A stretch of DNA of 64,000 nucleotides from Puffinus mauretanicus (GCA_023333565.1 JAJKFH010000374.1:4650001-4714000); one strand, 5' to 3'. Positions 13,133 to 27,899 are shown, numbered from the stretch's first letter. The notes: generated from the sequence alone by a model not told the origin. A program made the numbers and translations.

Positions 13133-16100
13133 AAAGACTTCTAGCCCCTTTAAAACAGCAACATCAGTAGGATGTATTAAAATTTCAACCAACTGTGAAG
13201 AGGAATGTCTCCTCACATTTTATTTTGTTTACTTTTTATTATCAGGAAAGAGCACTGACTCTGCCCCCAGGTTATGAGAACAAAAGCAGTTTCTGCTGAG
13301 GCTTTGGCTTCAGCTTCAACTTCTTCAGTTCTCTTTTCTATTGCCTTTTAATTCAGTCTCCTTTGTGCTTGGATCTTGTCTAACCTAGCCCTGATATTAC
13401 AGGATTAAGGATCTCCCAAAAATATTTGATAATGTATCTCCATTACAAGCTGAAAAGAAACTAGCATGGGTTCATTCTTATATCCTGGGATGCATTCATT
13501 AGAGTTACCATTTTCCTCAGGCTTTCCCAGTCTCTGCGTGTGCAATTCTCTTTGTTGTGCAGGAGCTCAGGCTCTTGCTGTGTCAGAGTCTTGTGTAAGA
13601 CCACATTGGCTGTGTTTGCAAGTCTGAGGCTGTGGGAAGAGATGCCTTCTTCATCCTTTGAATGAAAATATCTTGGAATATCAGATTCTGGAATTCTGCT
13701 TCCTTGAAGGATTTTTTCCCTTCACCATTTCTAGTTTAGAAAAAAAGATTTTCTGAACTGGGAGTCATGAACGGTTTATTGTGTTAGTTGCTGCAAAGAC
13801 CTGCTACCAGCTGACATTATAGTCAATAGTGCAGACAGTACTGGAGATGGAATAAAACTAGAGTGACTTATCCTAGAAAAGGATACCTTATTTTGGGAAA
13901 GTAAGTGGTCTTGCTCAAAAACTTTTCACATCAGAATATACTTCAACAAATTCTAAAAACTTAAAAGGGAAATAGAGGGGAAACATGGGAGATTATATTG
14001 TTCAGATTCTTAAATTTCCTCTTCTACTGTTGCTTTGCCACATGCTCTAGAAGTACCTTAAGTAACATGACTGATACTCATCATAGAAGATTCTGTTTCA
14101 TGTTGTACTACTCAGGGAGGATGAGATTTTCATGTTGTTTTATTTTTCAGTTACTTATTGTATGTTATCTGTATTTCAGCTGTCTTACCAAAGGCAGTCA
14201 AGCAGCATGCCATTATGAATTGTAATGATGTTTGAGATGGTTTTGAAGTCCATCATGACCACAGTCTGACCCAACATATGCAAGTTTCACTCTTGCTGTG
14301 GAAAATTTCTCTGTAGCAGAGGAAAGAAGCCTTTGACTACCCTGAAGTTTTAGGTGACTTTTTGGGTATCTTGGGTTCAGATCACTGAACATCTTGAAAT
14401 CAAAGACTGGGACTGTGAAGGTGGTTAGTATTTTATGGGAATCTAACATAGAGTGGAAATTCACCTCTCAGAGCAGCCTACTGCTCCCAGTAGTGTTGTT
14501 GAAGAGACAGGTAGTTGCATCTATACTAACAGTATGATGCCCATGTTATTACTGTTCATCAACATTAACATCTCACAGAGGCAGAGAGGTGGAGGAAGAT
14601 CCAAATGCTACAGCACCACCCCAAGAACTTTTTCATTCCTTCCACTCCTTGTCCCTATGCAGACATAGTATAGCTTGGCCTCATACACTAACTTAAATTA
14701 CCAGTGCCCCCACACCCAGTGTAAAGCATCTCCAAACTTTCCCAAACTCTGAAATCTTTAAGTATTATTCACAATAAATACAGGAGGCTGGAATCTGAAC
14801 CTCAGGCTCACCATGGTAATGCAGGGTAAATCCACTAGCCCAGCGCTAACGGCTGGAGGCTGGCAATGCTGTGGAATTCATCACAGAGGAACTTGCGGCC
14901 CAACCTAGTTTGAGAAGAAAATCACATTTCTCATAAACGTGCTGCTTGACTGATTAAACCCAGTTGATTTTAAACAGCTACTACAACCTTCCACCTGACT
15001 GGCATTGTGTGCTCTGCACTTACAGTGCCATATTCCAGGAAAATTGCTGCTTTTTTGTTCCTAGGTATCTAGCTTCATTTTTATAATCATACTCCTGTTC
15101 CTTTCCAGATTTCACCATATATAGCCTAGCAGGTTTGAATGAGACATATGCCTCCCAGAAAGAACTTTTATGCAGAGATTGTATTTCCTAACCTCAGTAA
15201 GCCAGGATTCTCTTTATACACCAATCACTTGCAGTGAACCTGCCCGTGGGAGATCTCCCATAAACAGCTGTTGCGTGTCCAGATGTAGGATGCCATGTGA
15301 CAGATGAATTAGTCTTGGACATCATTTCAGCAAAGAGGTTTAGCTTCATAATTTTTTTTTTGGCAGCTGCTAGGGACACCACTTACAAAAAAGCTTCCTA
15401 TGTATATTCTCGTTTAGGAAAGGAATATAAAGAGAAATAAATAATACGACTGTTGTTACTGTCTTCTTTTGTGTCACACTCTAAGAGTTGCACACATTGC
15501 TCAACAGTTGCAACCAGTACTTGTTTATCTTCAGATCTCAAGAATGTTACTTTCACCACTGTAACATAGTGCCAGAGGCAGGTTATTCTATTGGCATTCG
15601 GCAAGAACTGACAACATAGTAAAATGCAATATGTTTTGGAGAAATGGAAATATTCAGCTATTTTGAGGGGGAGATACCTCTAGATACCTCTGTTTAAAAT
15701 AAAAAAAATTTCATAAACTGTGCATCAGTCAGCACTATTAAGCCAAGCACAAGAGAATCAAACAGGAGAGAATCAAAACACTGGCTTTGTAGGACTGCCA
15801 CATTGATAAGAAAATGAAGGAGACAAGAAGTTTAATGACATAGCCTGTTATCAGAAAATTTTTCAGCTCTCTTTTCAACCACAGCTTTGGCCTAGTTGCA
15901 AGTGAACAAGTTCAAAATTTCTGTTCTGCATTGTTGGCAGCTTCTCCTTTAGGGTGACTTTTCCATTCGCTTGCATTCAGAAATGGTTTATAAAAATAAG
16001 GATCTCAAGAGGGAAGAGATATTGCTTAAAATTATTAAAGCTAACATATGGTTTTATTTATATTTTAAAAAACATATTAAATTAGGGGAAAACAACATCA

Positions 16101-17080
16101 AGCAGGAAAAAAAGTGTAGCTTCCAAGAAGGTTTACAGAGTGGTGTAACAAACTGATACAGCCCAGGGGAACAAAAAAGCCACTGACACAGAGGACAGAA
16201 ATCTTAGGAATGGAAAGGTATAGAAGACAAATACATTCCATTCGTATTGCGACTGAGATGAGCATAGCAAATGAGAGACAGGTGTAGCAGAACAGACTAA
16301 AATCAGAGGCAAGAAGGCTATGCATTTGTGATAATTAAGTCCTGAGCTATCATTACTCACCTAAGAGAATGGAGTATATCAAAATGCAAATTATAATAGA
16401 TAATTTCCATAACTACTAACTATAAAACATCCAGCTATTGCAAAAAGTCAGTGCTAGATTCTCAGAGGGAGCTGGCCCTTGAAACCAGAATCAAGCATTG
16501 TACAACACCAACATTTTAGGGCCTTTGCTGCCTTAGGAAATCCACAGAAACACAGATGGTTGTGCCACCCATCTGGCAAAGGGGTCACCTGAGTTCCAGT
16601 GCCTGTATAATTTCAGTGAATATACACATAAGGTTAACTGAAGCAAAATATTTCTCCCATTTCCCCTGTAGCTTTGTAATTGTGAGGCAGTAATGTCCTA
16701 CTCTTCTCCCCATCCAGATTTTCACAGTCAATAATTTTTCTGTATGAACTGGTATAGTTTCAAGAGGCAAAAGAGATTATTCATCCCACAATATTTGATT
16801 GACTGATATTCAGACCATTAGTGTGGGAGATGCAGCTTCAAATCTTCTTAAGCAGAGAGAAAATTAATCTCAATCTCCCATCTCCAAAGTGACAGCTCTT
16901 ATGACTAAGTCACTGGATAAAAGGTTGTAAGGTAAAACATCAGCCTTGGTGCAGGGATCCAGTGCTTGCTCTATTTCTGGAATACGTCTCGCATTAGACA
17001 TTACAGAGCAGACAGGTGAAGGAACAGCTATTCTTCAGATCCCAGCGCTGTTGACTCTCCGTTCAACACACTGCTAGGCA

Positions 17081-17108
17081 TAACCAAGAGGTTATAACCA
17101 AGAGGTTA
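17081..17108. repeat. 14-bp perfect tandem duplication
   Basis: TAACCAAGAGGTTA is present twice with no gap (17081-17094 and 17095-17108), a recent-looking slippage duplication. Confidence 0.95.
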
Positions 17109-18461
17109 ACATTAGTTTCCTAGAAAAGTCCATTAAGGAAAATTTAAGCACCTGAAGCAAGTAAACAGGAGTTGTGAGGATCCGGGTGGTTTTGGATATA
17201 AGTGAACACCAGCTGATCCTGTAAGCACCCAGGTAAATCAGCCATTTTTTTGAATGTAAGACCTTACTCCATGCTCCTTACGATAGGCAGCAGGAGGCCA
17301 TATAACATCAGTTGTCTATATATCTCAAAATGATGTACGCATTTTTATCCCCTGTTATGTCTTGTGAAATAACCCAAGCTATCTTTCAAGCTACGTCTTC
17401 TCAGGTGAAAAAATAATGAAATAACCCTTTGCATCATAAAGCCCCAATGGGTTCAGCTCTGCGTTTGCAGATCCTCTGCTACTATGGTTGATATAAGATT
17501 AGAAAAGGCTTCTCCGCAAAAAAAAACATGTCCTTTGATCCTGTAGGATAATAGGCTGCAGAGTTCCCAGGTTACTGTCAGAAAGCAATCTCCAAGAGGC
17601 CAGCTAGCTGGAGCAAAAAATAGGTTTCTATAAAACTAAAGTTAGGGAGAAACTTGGAGTCTTCTGAATTCAATCATTTTTCAAGGCATTCATCCCAATG
17701 GCATCCAAATGCGAAGGTGAGAGGTGTGAAATAAAAAATGGAATAGAGCAGAATAGTTAGGCACTAGAAGGTCACAAAGGGAGGCAGCTTTTTCTGGAAC
17801 ACATTAGCTTCAGTGATAAGTAAACCTTAAAAGTTCAAAAAGCAACTCCAGATGGACAATCCAAAGTTCAGTTATTTCTATAAACTTTTGGACCATGCTC
17901 TTCCATGGAATAAGAAAACAGAGCATGCTCCACTGTCATTTACATGGTATAAATGGGGGTAACAGAGATCAGGTATTGGTCTTTTAATTTCAGTAGCATT
18001 ACACAGGTGGTTTATCTGTCTGATCAGGCAGCAAATCTCCTGAGAACAGGCTTTCAAGCAAAACATCCCTTTGGTTTAAAAATATGATAGAAGGATCTGC
18101 TACTGGAAAGTATTACTAATTTTATTTCCAGCTCCAGTTGGAACCAGCAAATTCACAGATGGCAGGGAAAATGCCAGCTTTATCCAGCTTTTTTCAAAAC
18201 CTCGCAGCGGGGGAGAAGACACAGGCAGAACCATACTTTCTCCAAACCACTTTACTTTCTCATTGAACTATAGTTCCCACCAAACTCATATAGATCCTGT
18301 CTCCCTCTTTTATTAGCATAATAGGAATACCAGGTTAGAAATGCAACCAAGCTGGAAGGAAAAAATATTACTATCACCTGAAGCTGTCTGAGGGTCAGCT
18401 GAACAGGGTCTGATTCAATAGCCTCTACCTTCAGGAAAGCACTGAATCTCATCTTTGTCGC

Positions 18462-18484
18462 ATATTATGGTCTAACCATAATAT
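18462..18484. repeat. 10-bp inverted repeat, 3-base spacer
   Basis: ATATTATGGT and its exact reverse complement ACCATAATAT flank CTA. Possible cruciform or symmetrical binding site; it could be chance in AT-rich DNA. Confidence 0.9.
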
Positions 18485-20187
18485 CTGGCCCTATACAGGA
18501 GTCTACAGGAGTGGCCTGAAGGCGGTGGCTGAGAATGAATTCACTGGCTAGTCACACTGAAACCTCCCACCTAGCAGCCTTGAGCAAAGCTCCAGGGCAT
18601 TTGTGCACTGCAGGAGCACACGTGGACACAGTTATCTAGCTGATAAATGGGCACCAGCTCTCCCTGCTCAGCCCACTACCTTCCATCCATTTCCGTTTTT
18701 CTGGTAGCAACCTTATGTGATTTACAGGTGAGTAGGACAAGCTCTGGACCATCCTCTCAGGGTTCCAGTGCTCTGCCATAAAGGCACATGGGTTTTGTGG
18801 CAGCTGATTACCATAGGCATAAGATGTCCTTGAAGTTAAGCATATGTTTAATTGCTTTCTTGAATCAAGAATCAATTGGTCCTTCCAACACTGGTTATGG
18901 CCCTGATCTTGCAGGGTCACACTGATTCATGGCTTTGGCTTCATGGAGTTTATTGAAGAATCAGTGCTAATTTCCCACATTTTAGAAATGTTTAAGTAGA
19001 TGAGTGTGGGAATCAGTCAGTGCACTCCCTTTGCCATTATAAATCTTAGCTGCTATCAACATCTAGTGCCAAAAGATGTGAAATAAAATATTTCACTCCC
19101 AAAAACAAATGTGAATGCCTTTGAGAGAAGAGGTCAAGTGTGGTGGGGTGTACATTGTACGTGTACCTACATAAATCATTGATAGCCAGACTACTTCCCT
19201 ATATTGATCATATCATACTTTCCTAGCAGGTAGATTATCTAAGAAAATAATCACTAAATTAACTTGAAGACACCAGCCTCCCAGCAAGATTAATGATACA
19301 TAATTTACTTTATGAAAGAAGCAAGCATCCAATAAATTAGAAAATGCACACCACCATCAAAGCAAATTGTTAAGTATTCCAGCATTCACCTTACTGAGCA
19401 GTTGACAAATGGATTTCACATTCTTTCCATTACATCAGAAGTATTTTCTTGTCATCCACCTCATTGTATAAGCAAATGTCTGCTGGCTTCCCATAAGCAT
19501 GCTATTTACACCAAATTCATTTCAGGGACAAAGTGTTTACATTCACACATCTACATATGCATACACAGTAAGAGAGGTTTAAAAGAACTGAGATTCCTTT
19601 TGTGGGACCTTAAATTAAGACTTATTTGCCACGGATTTAGATGGTTTTTGCTGAAGTGAAAAATAAATCATCATTCAGGTGCAAGATTCATCTTGAAGTT
19701 AAAAATATGGCATCAGACCTTGACTAACAGCGTGCTGTTTGCACTTTTAGAAGCAGCCCTGATTCTGAGAGTAACAGTCTCCTCATCAGCTCCTTCCTAC
19801 ATCATTGCTCTCGTACTATCATATTCTTAGGACCACTGGAGATAGATATTTGTGAACTTTTTTCTTGAATTATTTTTCCTAGGGCTATATTTACCATTTA
19901 CATGCATGTAGTACATGATTTTTCCACTAGCATCATCAAAGAAACCCCACCAAAACTAGCTCTTCCACCTCTTCTTAATATTTTTAACCTCTAGCATCCA
20001 CTATAGTTACATTTTACCTTTTAAGGCTTGTTTATTTAGTTCTAGATTGATTGTTACTGATTACACTCCATGGTACTGTCACAAGAGGGAAGGGGTGAAT
20101 GGAGGTTATAATTAGCACTGCTTCTGAAAGCATTAATCAAATATTAACCAGCCTTCACTAACTCCTCAAAAAGGAAAGGGCTGTGTT

Positions 20188-20258
20188 TCACATTTTATGT
20201 GCGGGAAACTGAGGCACAGAGAATGGGGGTGACCTGCCTGCAGTCAAAAAGTGAGTCG
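20188..20258 (-). mobile_element. MIR-type SINE fragment
   Basis: 'gtgcgggaaactgaggcaca' followed by 'gtgacctgcctgcagtc' matches the order of the reverse-complement MIR core. The left part is absent. Confidence 0.65.
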
Positions 20259-20603
20259 TTTACCGAAATGCAGAGTATCATGGTGATAATCTCACGGTGT
20301 CAGGTAGCACTGAACTCTGCGGTCTCATGGTGAAGGGATGGGGCTGGGAAATTGCTGCTTGGCAAGCAAGAGAGGTAACAGAAACAGGGACCTCAGGACA
20401 GAGCATTGGGGCTGAGCACTGTTGAAGGAGCACACTTTCTGCTCCTGTCAATAGTGAGAGGGTCAGGAAGGGTAATTTTGGCTCCCTGGGGAGACTGTCT
20501 TCCTCACAGGGACTCATACCTGCTGTGCCACAGATCTCAGCCATTCCCCAGTGGCATCAGCAGCAAGAAATTTGGCTTTACAGAGCTCTGGCATAGGAAC
20601 CAA

Positions 20604-21383
20604 AGAATCATAGAATATCTCAAGTTGGAAGGGATCCATAAGGATCATCGAGTCCAATGCCCTTCTCCTTGCAGGACTACCTAAAGCTAAACCATATGAC
20701 TAAAAGTATCGTCCAGACGCTCCTTGAACTCTGACAGGCTTGGTGCTGTGACCACTTCCCTGGGGAGCCTGTTCCAGTGACTGACCACCCTCTTGGTGAA
20801 GAACCTTTTCCTAATGTCCAATCTGAACTTCCCCTGACACAGCTTCATTCCATTTCCTCGTGTCCTATCGCTGGTCACCAGAGAGAGATCAGCATCTCCC
20901 CCTCCGCTGCCCCCCTTGAGGAAGTTGTAGACTGCCATGAGGTCACCCCTCAGCCTTCTCTTCTCCAAGCTGAACAAACAAGTGACCTCAGCCACTCCTC
21001 GTAAGTCTTGCCCTCGAGACATTTCACCATCTTGGTCACCCTTCTCCAGACACACTCTAATAGTTTGTTCTCCTTCTTATATCGAGGCGCCCAAAACTGC
21101 ACAGAGTACTCGAGGTGTGGCCGCACCAGTGCAGTGTAGAGTGGGACAATCACCTCCCTCGACCGGCTAGCTGTGCTGTGCTGGATGCACCCCAGGACAC
21201 GGTTGGCCCTGTTGGCTGCCAGGGCACACTGTTGACTCATATTCAACTTGCCGTCAACCCAAACCCCCAGATCTCTTTCGGCAGGGCTGCTCTCCAGCCT
21301 CTCATCCCCCAGTGTGTATGTATAACCAGGATTACCCCATCCCAGGTGCAGAATCCAGCACTTCTCTTGTTAAATTTCATACA
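20604..21383 (-). mobile_element. 5'-truncated CR1 LINE (avian type)
   Basis: Read on the minus strand, the copy encodes the C-terminal part of the CR1 reverse-transcriptase ORF. The first frame (to about 20950) has [19 protein letters not shown] and [15 protein letters not shown] second frame (21055-20687) contains [19 protein letters not shown] and ends at a stop. A short 3' UTR closes with ATTCTATGATTCT, the avian CR1 terminal repeat. A frameshift separates the two frames, so the copy is dead. Similarity stops abruptly near 21383 in a 'ttaaatttcatac' context, which marks the 5' truncation. CR1 elements make no target-site duplication, and none is seen. It is less diverged than the other CR1 pieces in the window. 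Confidence 0.93.
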
Positions 21384-24300
21384 GAAAAGGAGGCAATGGG
21401 TCTATGCTGGTTCCCGAGCCCTAGGCAATCACCTGCTTCATTTGGGTCTTGAGCCAGCCCTGATAAGCATCAAATAAAGAACAGAGGGATGAATAAAGGA
21501 CTTACATGAATCCCATCTGGAATTTTGGGAATTGACTGAAAACTCCCACCAGAGCAAATAACACTGTGAACAGCACAAAAATTAGGAAGAATAGCTAACA
21601 AACTCAGTGACTTGGTAGGGAAAGGATCCCAGAGACATAGTTGATATAAACTACTTAAAAAAGCTCTATTTGGATGGTATTTCCATTGTCTGGCACATTT
21701 TGCAAAACGTGACACAGTTCAGGCTAATTAATTCTTTGATACAGATAGTTACAAGGATGAAATTTCTGAGCAAAGAAGATTTGAACAATATAGCTGATGG
21801 TTTCTGTTGGAGGTTCTGTCTGAGCAGAAAGCTATCTGAACAAGTAAGCTGTAATGCTACATCTATAAAATTCAGAGATAATGCAACTCAGGAAGGGAGC
21901 ACTGAAAGGAACTTAAAACTTAGAAGCAGGGTAAAAGACAGAAAAACAAACTCCTCCTCGACAACAGCAACACATGTACAGTCATTCTACAGTTCTGGAC
22001 ACTTTTGTTTGACATAAACAAGAAGAAGAAGGATTTTTACAAAAAATATCAAAAGATCACTATGAGAGAAATATAGTGAATTTGGCACACAGTGGCAACA
22101 CGTTGCTGCTTCGCCATTGTGGACATAACATAGAAGCAGAGTTCCACATTCGAGGAGGCAAAGAGCTCTGACATTACCCAGCCTTGTACAGAATACACAT
22201 TTTCAAAAATAATAGCTTACTTCTGCATAGAAGGCTATTACAGCCTGCAAGGTTATTTCTGAGTGTAACCATTATAGGCGGCATTTTCATTTGGCAAAGA
22301 CCAATTGCAAAGAGGTCACAAAGAGGAAGGTAGAGAAAAAGTCACACTGCACACTACAAAGGAAGAGAGAGGCAGGGAAGAAGGAAAAAAAAAAGGACCA
22401 CTTTTCATCATTATGTCTGAATGAGCAAAGGCACACATTCAGGCATGTTCAATCAGCACGCTGCATACTTTCACAACCACTATTCTGCTGAGTTCAGGCG
22501 TTTGCAGGAATAATATGTTGCACTGCCTTCTTGCTTGGCTTTGTGTGCTATTTCTCAAGATGCTCACCATTTCTGTGGGCAGCAGCTGTATCCACCTGCT
22601 TATGCTAAGTCAGAGTGCCAGGGTCTAAAATTACCTTTCTTGGATGGTGGTCCCCACGACACAGTGGATTTCACTTATAACATGCCCTAATCTGAGAATC
22701 ATCAAAACATCAGAAAACAATGAAAATGGAAAGAGACTGTGAAGATGTGAAAAAAGTGTATTCTCTTCCATTTAGCATGTAAGCCAGTGTGACAGGCACA
22801 GCGCTCAGATGGATTCTGAACAAGAATATCACATTGCAAACAGGAAGTCTTCTTTCACTGCACATACTTTTCTCCAAAACAAGTGATGAAGGGGTGACAT
22901 CGGGCAGTACAAAAATGGAAACTGGAGGCACAGTGGCATGCTAGCCACATAGTCTCATGCCCTGTATACCTTCCAAAGTGCAATAGGCAATGACAGAATG
23001 AAATAAGGGCAGTCAGACCCAATTCTCACACACACTACTGAAGCAGAGCCATCTACTGATACAGAAACTGCACAAGAGGCCAGCAGACACTGGAGCATGG
23101 CTGTTACTTTATGAAGGGGCTGGCAATGTCACACTCCAGGAGTGCAAAGCTCAAGGGGTTTTTGACAACACCAGAGTCAGAAAGGGCCACTTTGATACAC
23201 AGCCGCTGAAAATACAGCTATAAAATAGGCATTCAAATGGCTGTGCAGTGGCAGTCCACCCTGGAGTACAGAACCAGCAGCTGGGCAGAGAAATGCAAAT
23301 AAGAGTCTCATTACTGAGCCTTACGACACATGTGCTGCATCAATCACTTTTTACATAACATAAAATTGGTCTCTTCTTAATCCTGAACGGCATAGATGTG
23401 CATAATGGATCAAATCAGAGGGCAACAGGTAGGGTCTTGCCCCAAAGAGACACAAAATATTCTGTATATCCATTGACTCCATGGCACCTTTTGGCACCTC
23501 CCAGAACGGCTTCCACCTAGAAGCACCCACAGGGCCATGAAAACAGTTACATGCCCACACTTCTCCAAATCCAGCAGATTCAGATTGGGGAACTGCCGAG
23601 ACCAAGCGTACTACTGTCTGCCAGCTTTCTCTCATTACCTGTCATGTATAATATCTGCTGTGAGCTAGCAATAAGCGGTCTTCCTTATTACCATTGCAAT
23701 GTTCACGTAATTAAGTTGTTCTCAAATTGTAGGCTATAACGGCTTACAGACTTAGATGAAATTGTTGTGACAATTCAGAAATGCTTATTCTCTCTAACCA
23801 GTTTAAAGGAAGAGACACCTCCCAATTGTATGTGAAAAAATGCTCTAATTCATTAGAAGTCATGTTGTAACTGCGTATCTTGATTGAACTGCTCATCAAA
23901 GTTGGAAGTCTTAGGAAATCTTTGGGAGTATATTTATCACCACTGAGAAAGGGTTGCGCAAGGAAGCATGGAGCTCTAGACAGAAGTTCAATTTTGGAAA
24001 GAAATTCGCCCCTATTCTCACAAGTTTTGACAATTACCTTTTTCTCTCTGCCAAATGAACTTAACAGAGAAGACCTAAATCTCAGCTTAAGTCTCAGGTA
24101 ATTATGAAATTCATACCCTCTTTTCATTTTTCACATCCAGTAGCTAATTTCTTTTCTTTACATTTCATTAGAATAAACTGGGTTTTTTACAGTTTTTTTG
24201 AACTGTATCCAGTATTAAGCAGAAATTCATGTTAGTAGGACAAATATGAGTACCACATTTTCCCAGGGGGGCAGGAAACATATCAGTGAGTAAATATGCA

Positions 24301-27300
24301 TGTTACATACATTACTCATGGAGTAAAATACACTTTACCCAGCTAGGGACAGACTGGAAGAGGGTCCTTCACCAAGCGTATGAATTTGGAGGGAGGCCAC
24401 TGGCCCACTGAAGCAGCAAAAACGTCTTCTGTGGCAAGAGGTTTTTCATTAGCAGCAAGACAAGACTTGCTGCTAGACTCAAGACAAGATCTGAGATTCA
24501 GTGCTGTACAAACCTGTGAGACAAAATGTTTCCTTTTCCCACTTTTTCTCTTCTTTTCTCTTTGCCATTTATACAATAAAAGGTTGGAGGGGGCAGGAGT
24601 ATCATTGTACAACAGCATCAGAAATAACAGACTTTGGAGAAAGAATTAGTAGCAGGACAAGCTATGCCTCTGGGCGTTACACATAAAAAATAAAACATTA
24701 AATACAGCAAGGAGCAAATTTCTGCATCTTCCAATTTTTGCAGACAAAGAAGCTATCCAACACAGGATTTTTAATGATTAATGGAGAGGATAGGATTGCC
24801 TTTCCAAAGCTTCTCTGAGTACTAAATCACAAACGACCTTTAACGCTTCCATCTGAGGGTGATTTATCTCATTTCACTGTTAGTGTCTATCATTGCTTTT
24901 TATAAAAACTGGGTCTATCTACTTCTACTAACACATGTTGTTCCCCTAGGGATGGTTCAGGACCCCCCCATGAAGACCTCCCTTCTAAAGCAACAACAAC
25001 ACAGCTGAGGGCAACTGCTCTGTGCAGTCCATCCCTTGCTGCCCTTTGCCAACACCCAGGAGGGAAGGAGGAATGAGGTCAGGTTTGCTAACCTTTCCCC
25101 AGCTCTCAACAGGACCAGAAACATCTAACTCCTCCTTGGATCTATCCTCAGCTTTAAAGCTGCAGATTCTTGGGGGAGATTCTTGGTTTGAGATTTTATG
25201 GTATTTTAAAATGCTACTTTTTTTTTTCTTCATACCAAAGGCACAGAAGTATAACAGAAAAGGGTAAGGAACTAATTTAATATATAATACAAAACTAAAA
25301 GGACCAGACTTTTTAAAAGAAGCTTTCTCAATCAGCTTTCCCTCATATAAGCCCTTTTCTGTGTAATCTTTTCAATGCAATTCCTTCCATGCAAATCAAA
25401 GTGCCTTTTAGGATGAGGAAGTCAGGCCAAGCAAATAAATGATCCACCTCTGGCTTTAGCACGGGATTAATCAAGAAAAGTTGGGATATAACACAAAAAA
25501 AAGATAACAGGATTCTACTGTGAGTTCCTTTGCCATCCGCTTTCACCAGGCAACTAACACTCCCACACTTTCTTCGAGAAGGGTAATCACACGAGCAGAC
25601 ATTAAACAATACTGGAGATACGTATATGCTAAATATAAAAGAGGAGAGAGAGCAAACTTTAAAGGAGTGGATTCACAAGTAGGATTTTTGTCATTGTTAT
25701 AGTATCTATCTTTTTTAAGCACTTTTTCATTTTGTGTCTTGAAAAGGAAGATCCTTACATAATGTGGTGAGGGTGGGGACGGGCATTCAGAGAGAAAGAA
25801 TGAGGTTTACTATTTGGACTTTTGTCAGCATAGTGGAGCTCACATCACTTTGTATACTCTGAAATCTCTGATACTCACAGAACTGAAGGAAACGAAAGAT
25901 GTGAAATACCTGTGATGATGTATGCCAGCAGATATTATATAATCTAAGCCCTTAGCTGGTACTTGAAACCACTCCTACCAACTTCAAAAACAAGGAGCTT
26001 TCTTTCAGCCTCCCTGACTCATTTGGCTCTTGTACTGCACGCAGAGAGAGAGATAGCTAGCATGTTGAAATGTCCCCTTTCAGGGAGAACATGAGGGTGT
26101 CATGAGAGCAGGTGGGTAGAAGTATCTCTGAGTATTCTTTCCATAAAAACAAAAAATAGCCTTTCGTGGTAGATAATGAAAATGGCAACAACTAAGAAGA
26201 GTAACATGATTACCAGCATTTTCTAATTGTAAAACTTAAGCTCCATTAAACTGAAAAAGTTTTATTTTAGAGCTGAAACAAAATGAACCCAAGGCAAAAA
26301 ATATCAGTTCATAAAGGTCAACTATATTCCTGGGCTCTTGTCTGCAGTGCTGATTTTTCCAGTGGTGCTGCTTCTTTGATGAAATTATATTTGTGTAAAT
26401 CTCATCTTCCTACACTATCCTGGTGTATATTATATCTGCCAGAGATGTTGCTTTGCCCAGTTTCATACCGAAGATACATTTTTATAGCTTCAGTTAGCTA
26501 TACATTACCAAATGTTTCTTTTCAGAGCAGGATTGACTTTTGCATACTCATCAGCATCATTCATTATTGTATTACTAATCTTTGTGCTTGTTTAGTATCT
26601 TATATTAAGGACATAAACCACATCTCACAGATACAAAATGAGGCATATAGGAGAAGAAAGAACTGGCATTTAACCCACAGAATAATGCCTCACTTTGTGC
26701 AAAGTACCTTAAGTAAAGACTAGTCAGCAAGAGTAAATTCAACAATTGCTCATAATGAAGGAAATGCTGTAGCAAAGCTAGGAATAAAACTCATATTTCT
26801 TGCCTTCCATGTAGGCTGTTAACAAGGTTGCAATAACTTACATTTAGTGTAATTAAATCTTGTTATCTCCTGCAATTTCAACTCAGCAAGGTATCCAGCT
26901 ATTCACAGCTTATTTGCACCTTTTCAGGAAAGAAAATAGCATCTCATATAATTAGCCACAATGACATACATAGATGTCATCTGCAAGGCTGTGACTGAAT
27001 CCCATTCTTGGAAGTGTTGGCATCCCTTAGTGGGGATTGCTGCTTCATAGAAACCCATGCATTTCACATGTAACTGGCTTCCACTTTTGTTTAGCTGTCC
27101 CTTTATTGCTACTCCTTATGGTATGGAATAGCTGTGCATTAAAGGAATGAATAAGGTGATTCTGAAGGGAGATCTGGGCACCAACATACATCCTCTCTGG
27201 TAGTCAGTTCCCTTAAAACATTTTGCCAAGGTGCCATCATTTTGTACCACCTAGAGATTAATCATTCACCTGCTAAATGTAACATCTTTTCATTAAGGAT

Positions 27301-27840
27301 TCACACTAATAGAAAGGGATGCAGTAAGAAATCTTTCTTGTAAGAAAATACTATACTCTGAACATAGAAGACACACCAGGCTGTGGTTCTATAAAGAATG
27401 ATGTCTCCATATGAAGAAGATGAGATGTAATACTTTGTGTTAATGAAGTGTAAATCTAAAAGAGACTATTAAAACAGACTTTCAGACTGCCTTCCACAAA
27501 AAGGACAGAATCTTACCCACTAACCCCTGCATGGAGCAACATGTCTTGTGATTGACCTAGGATGTATCATTCAACAGCACATTTTATCTCATCTGAACAA
27601 CTTTAAGAGACGGAGAATGAATGACTTTAAAAAGGTTTGGCTAAGCTTCCCCCACCTCTGGGAGAGTCTCACTTGGCAAGTACAGAAGAAGAGTGTTACC
27701 TTGTGTTCATTAATAACCAGTTAATCTCAGTTGGTATGTACACTCAGTGAGACTAAGCCTGGACACTTCCCAGACATTTGTTCTAAGACATAAACCACAA
27801 ATGCTCTGGCAATTATCTGACTCCAGCAAACAAACACTGG
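21384..27840. other. Intergenic desert, nothing recognised apart from a weak SINE trace
   Basis: No exon, RNA gene or sizeable transposon is seen. A purine-rich tract runs about 22318-22396. A weak MIR-like stretch (about 26617-26690, 'cagatacaaaatgaggcata') is possible. The 146-codon frame at 26283-26723 and the 127-codon frame at 24127-23744 have no recognisable domain. Confidence 0.6.
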
Positions 27841-27899
27841 TATATGCAAGTTCATTGTTCTCCACACCCTCTCCAATTCCTAGTCCTGCTGGCAATCCT

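Larger units (their letters stand above)
10142..20187. other. Intergenic desert with minor repeats
   Basis: About 10 kb without recognisable exons or RNA genes. Minus-strand MIR-like DNA lies at 13048-13132, a 14-bp tandem at 17081-17108 and a 10-bp inverted repeat at 18462-18484. The open frames are short (95 codons at most) and unsupported. Confidence 0.6.

Noticed and set aside
20687..21246. CR1 reverse-transcriptase frames as a host gene
   Set aside because: They belong to a truncated, frameshifted CR1 retrotransposon.
26283..26723. 146-codon open frame
   Set aside because: Composition rich in I, S, C and Y as expected from random AT-rich DNA; no family recognised.
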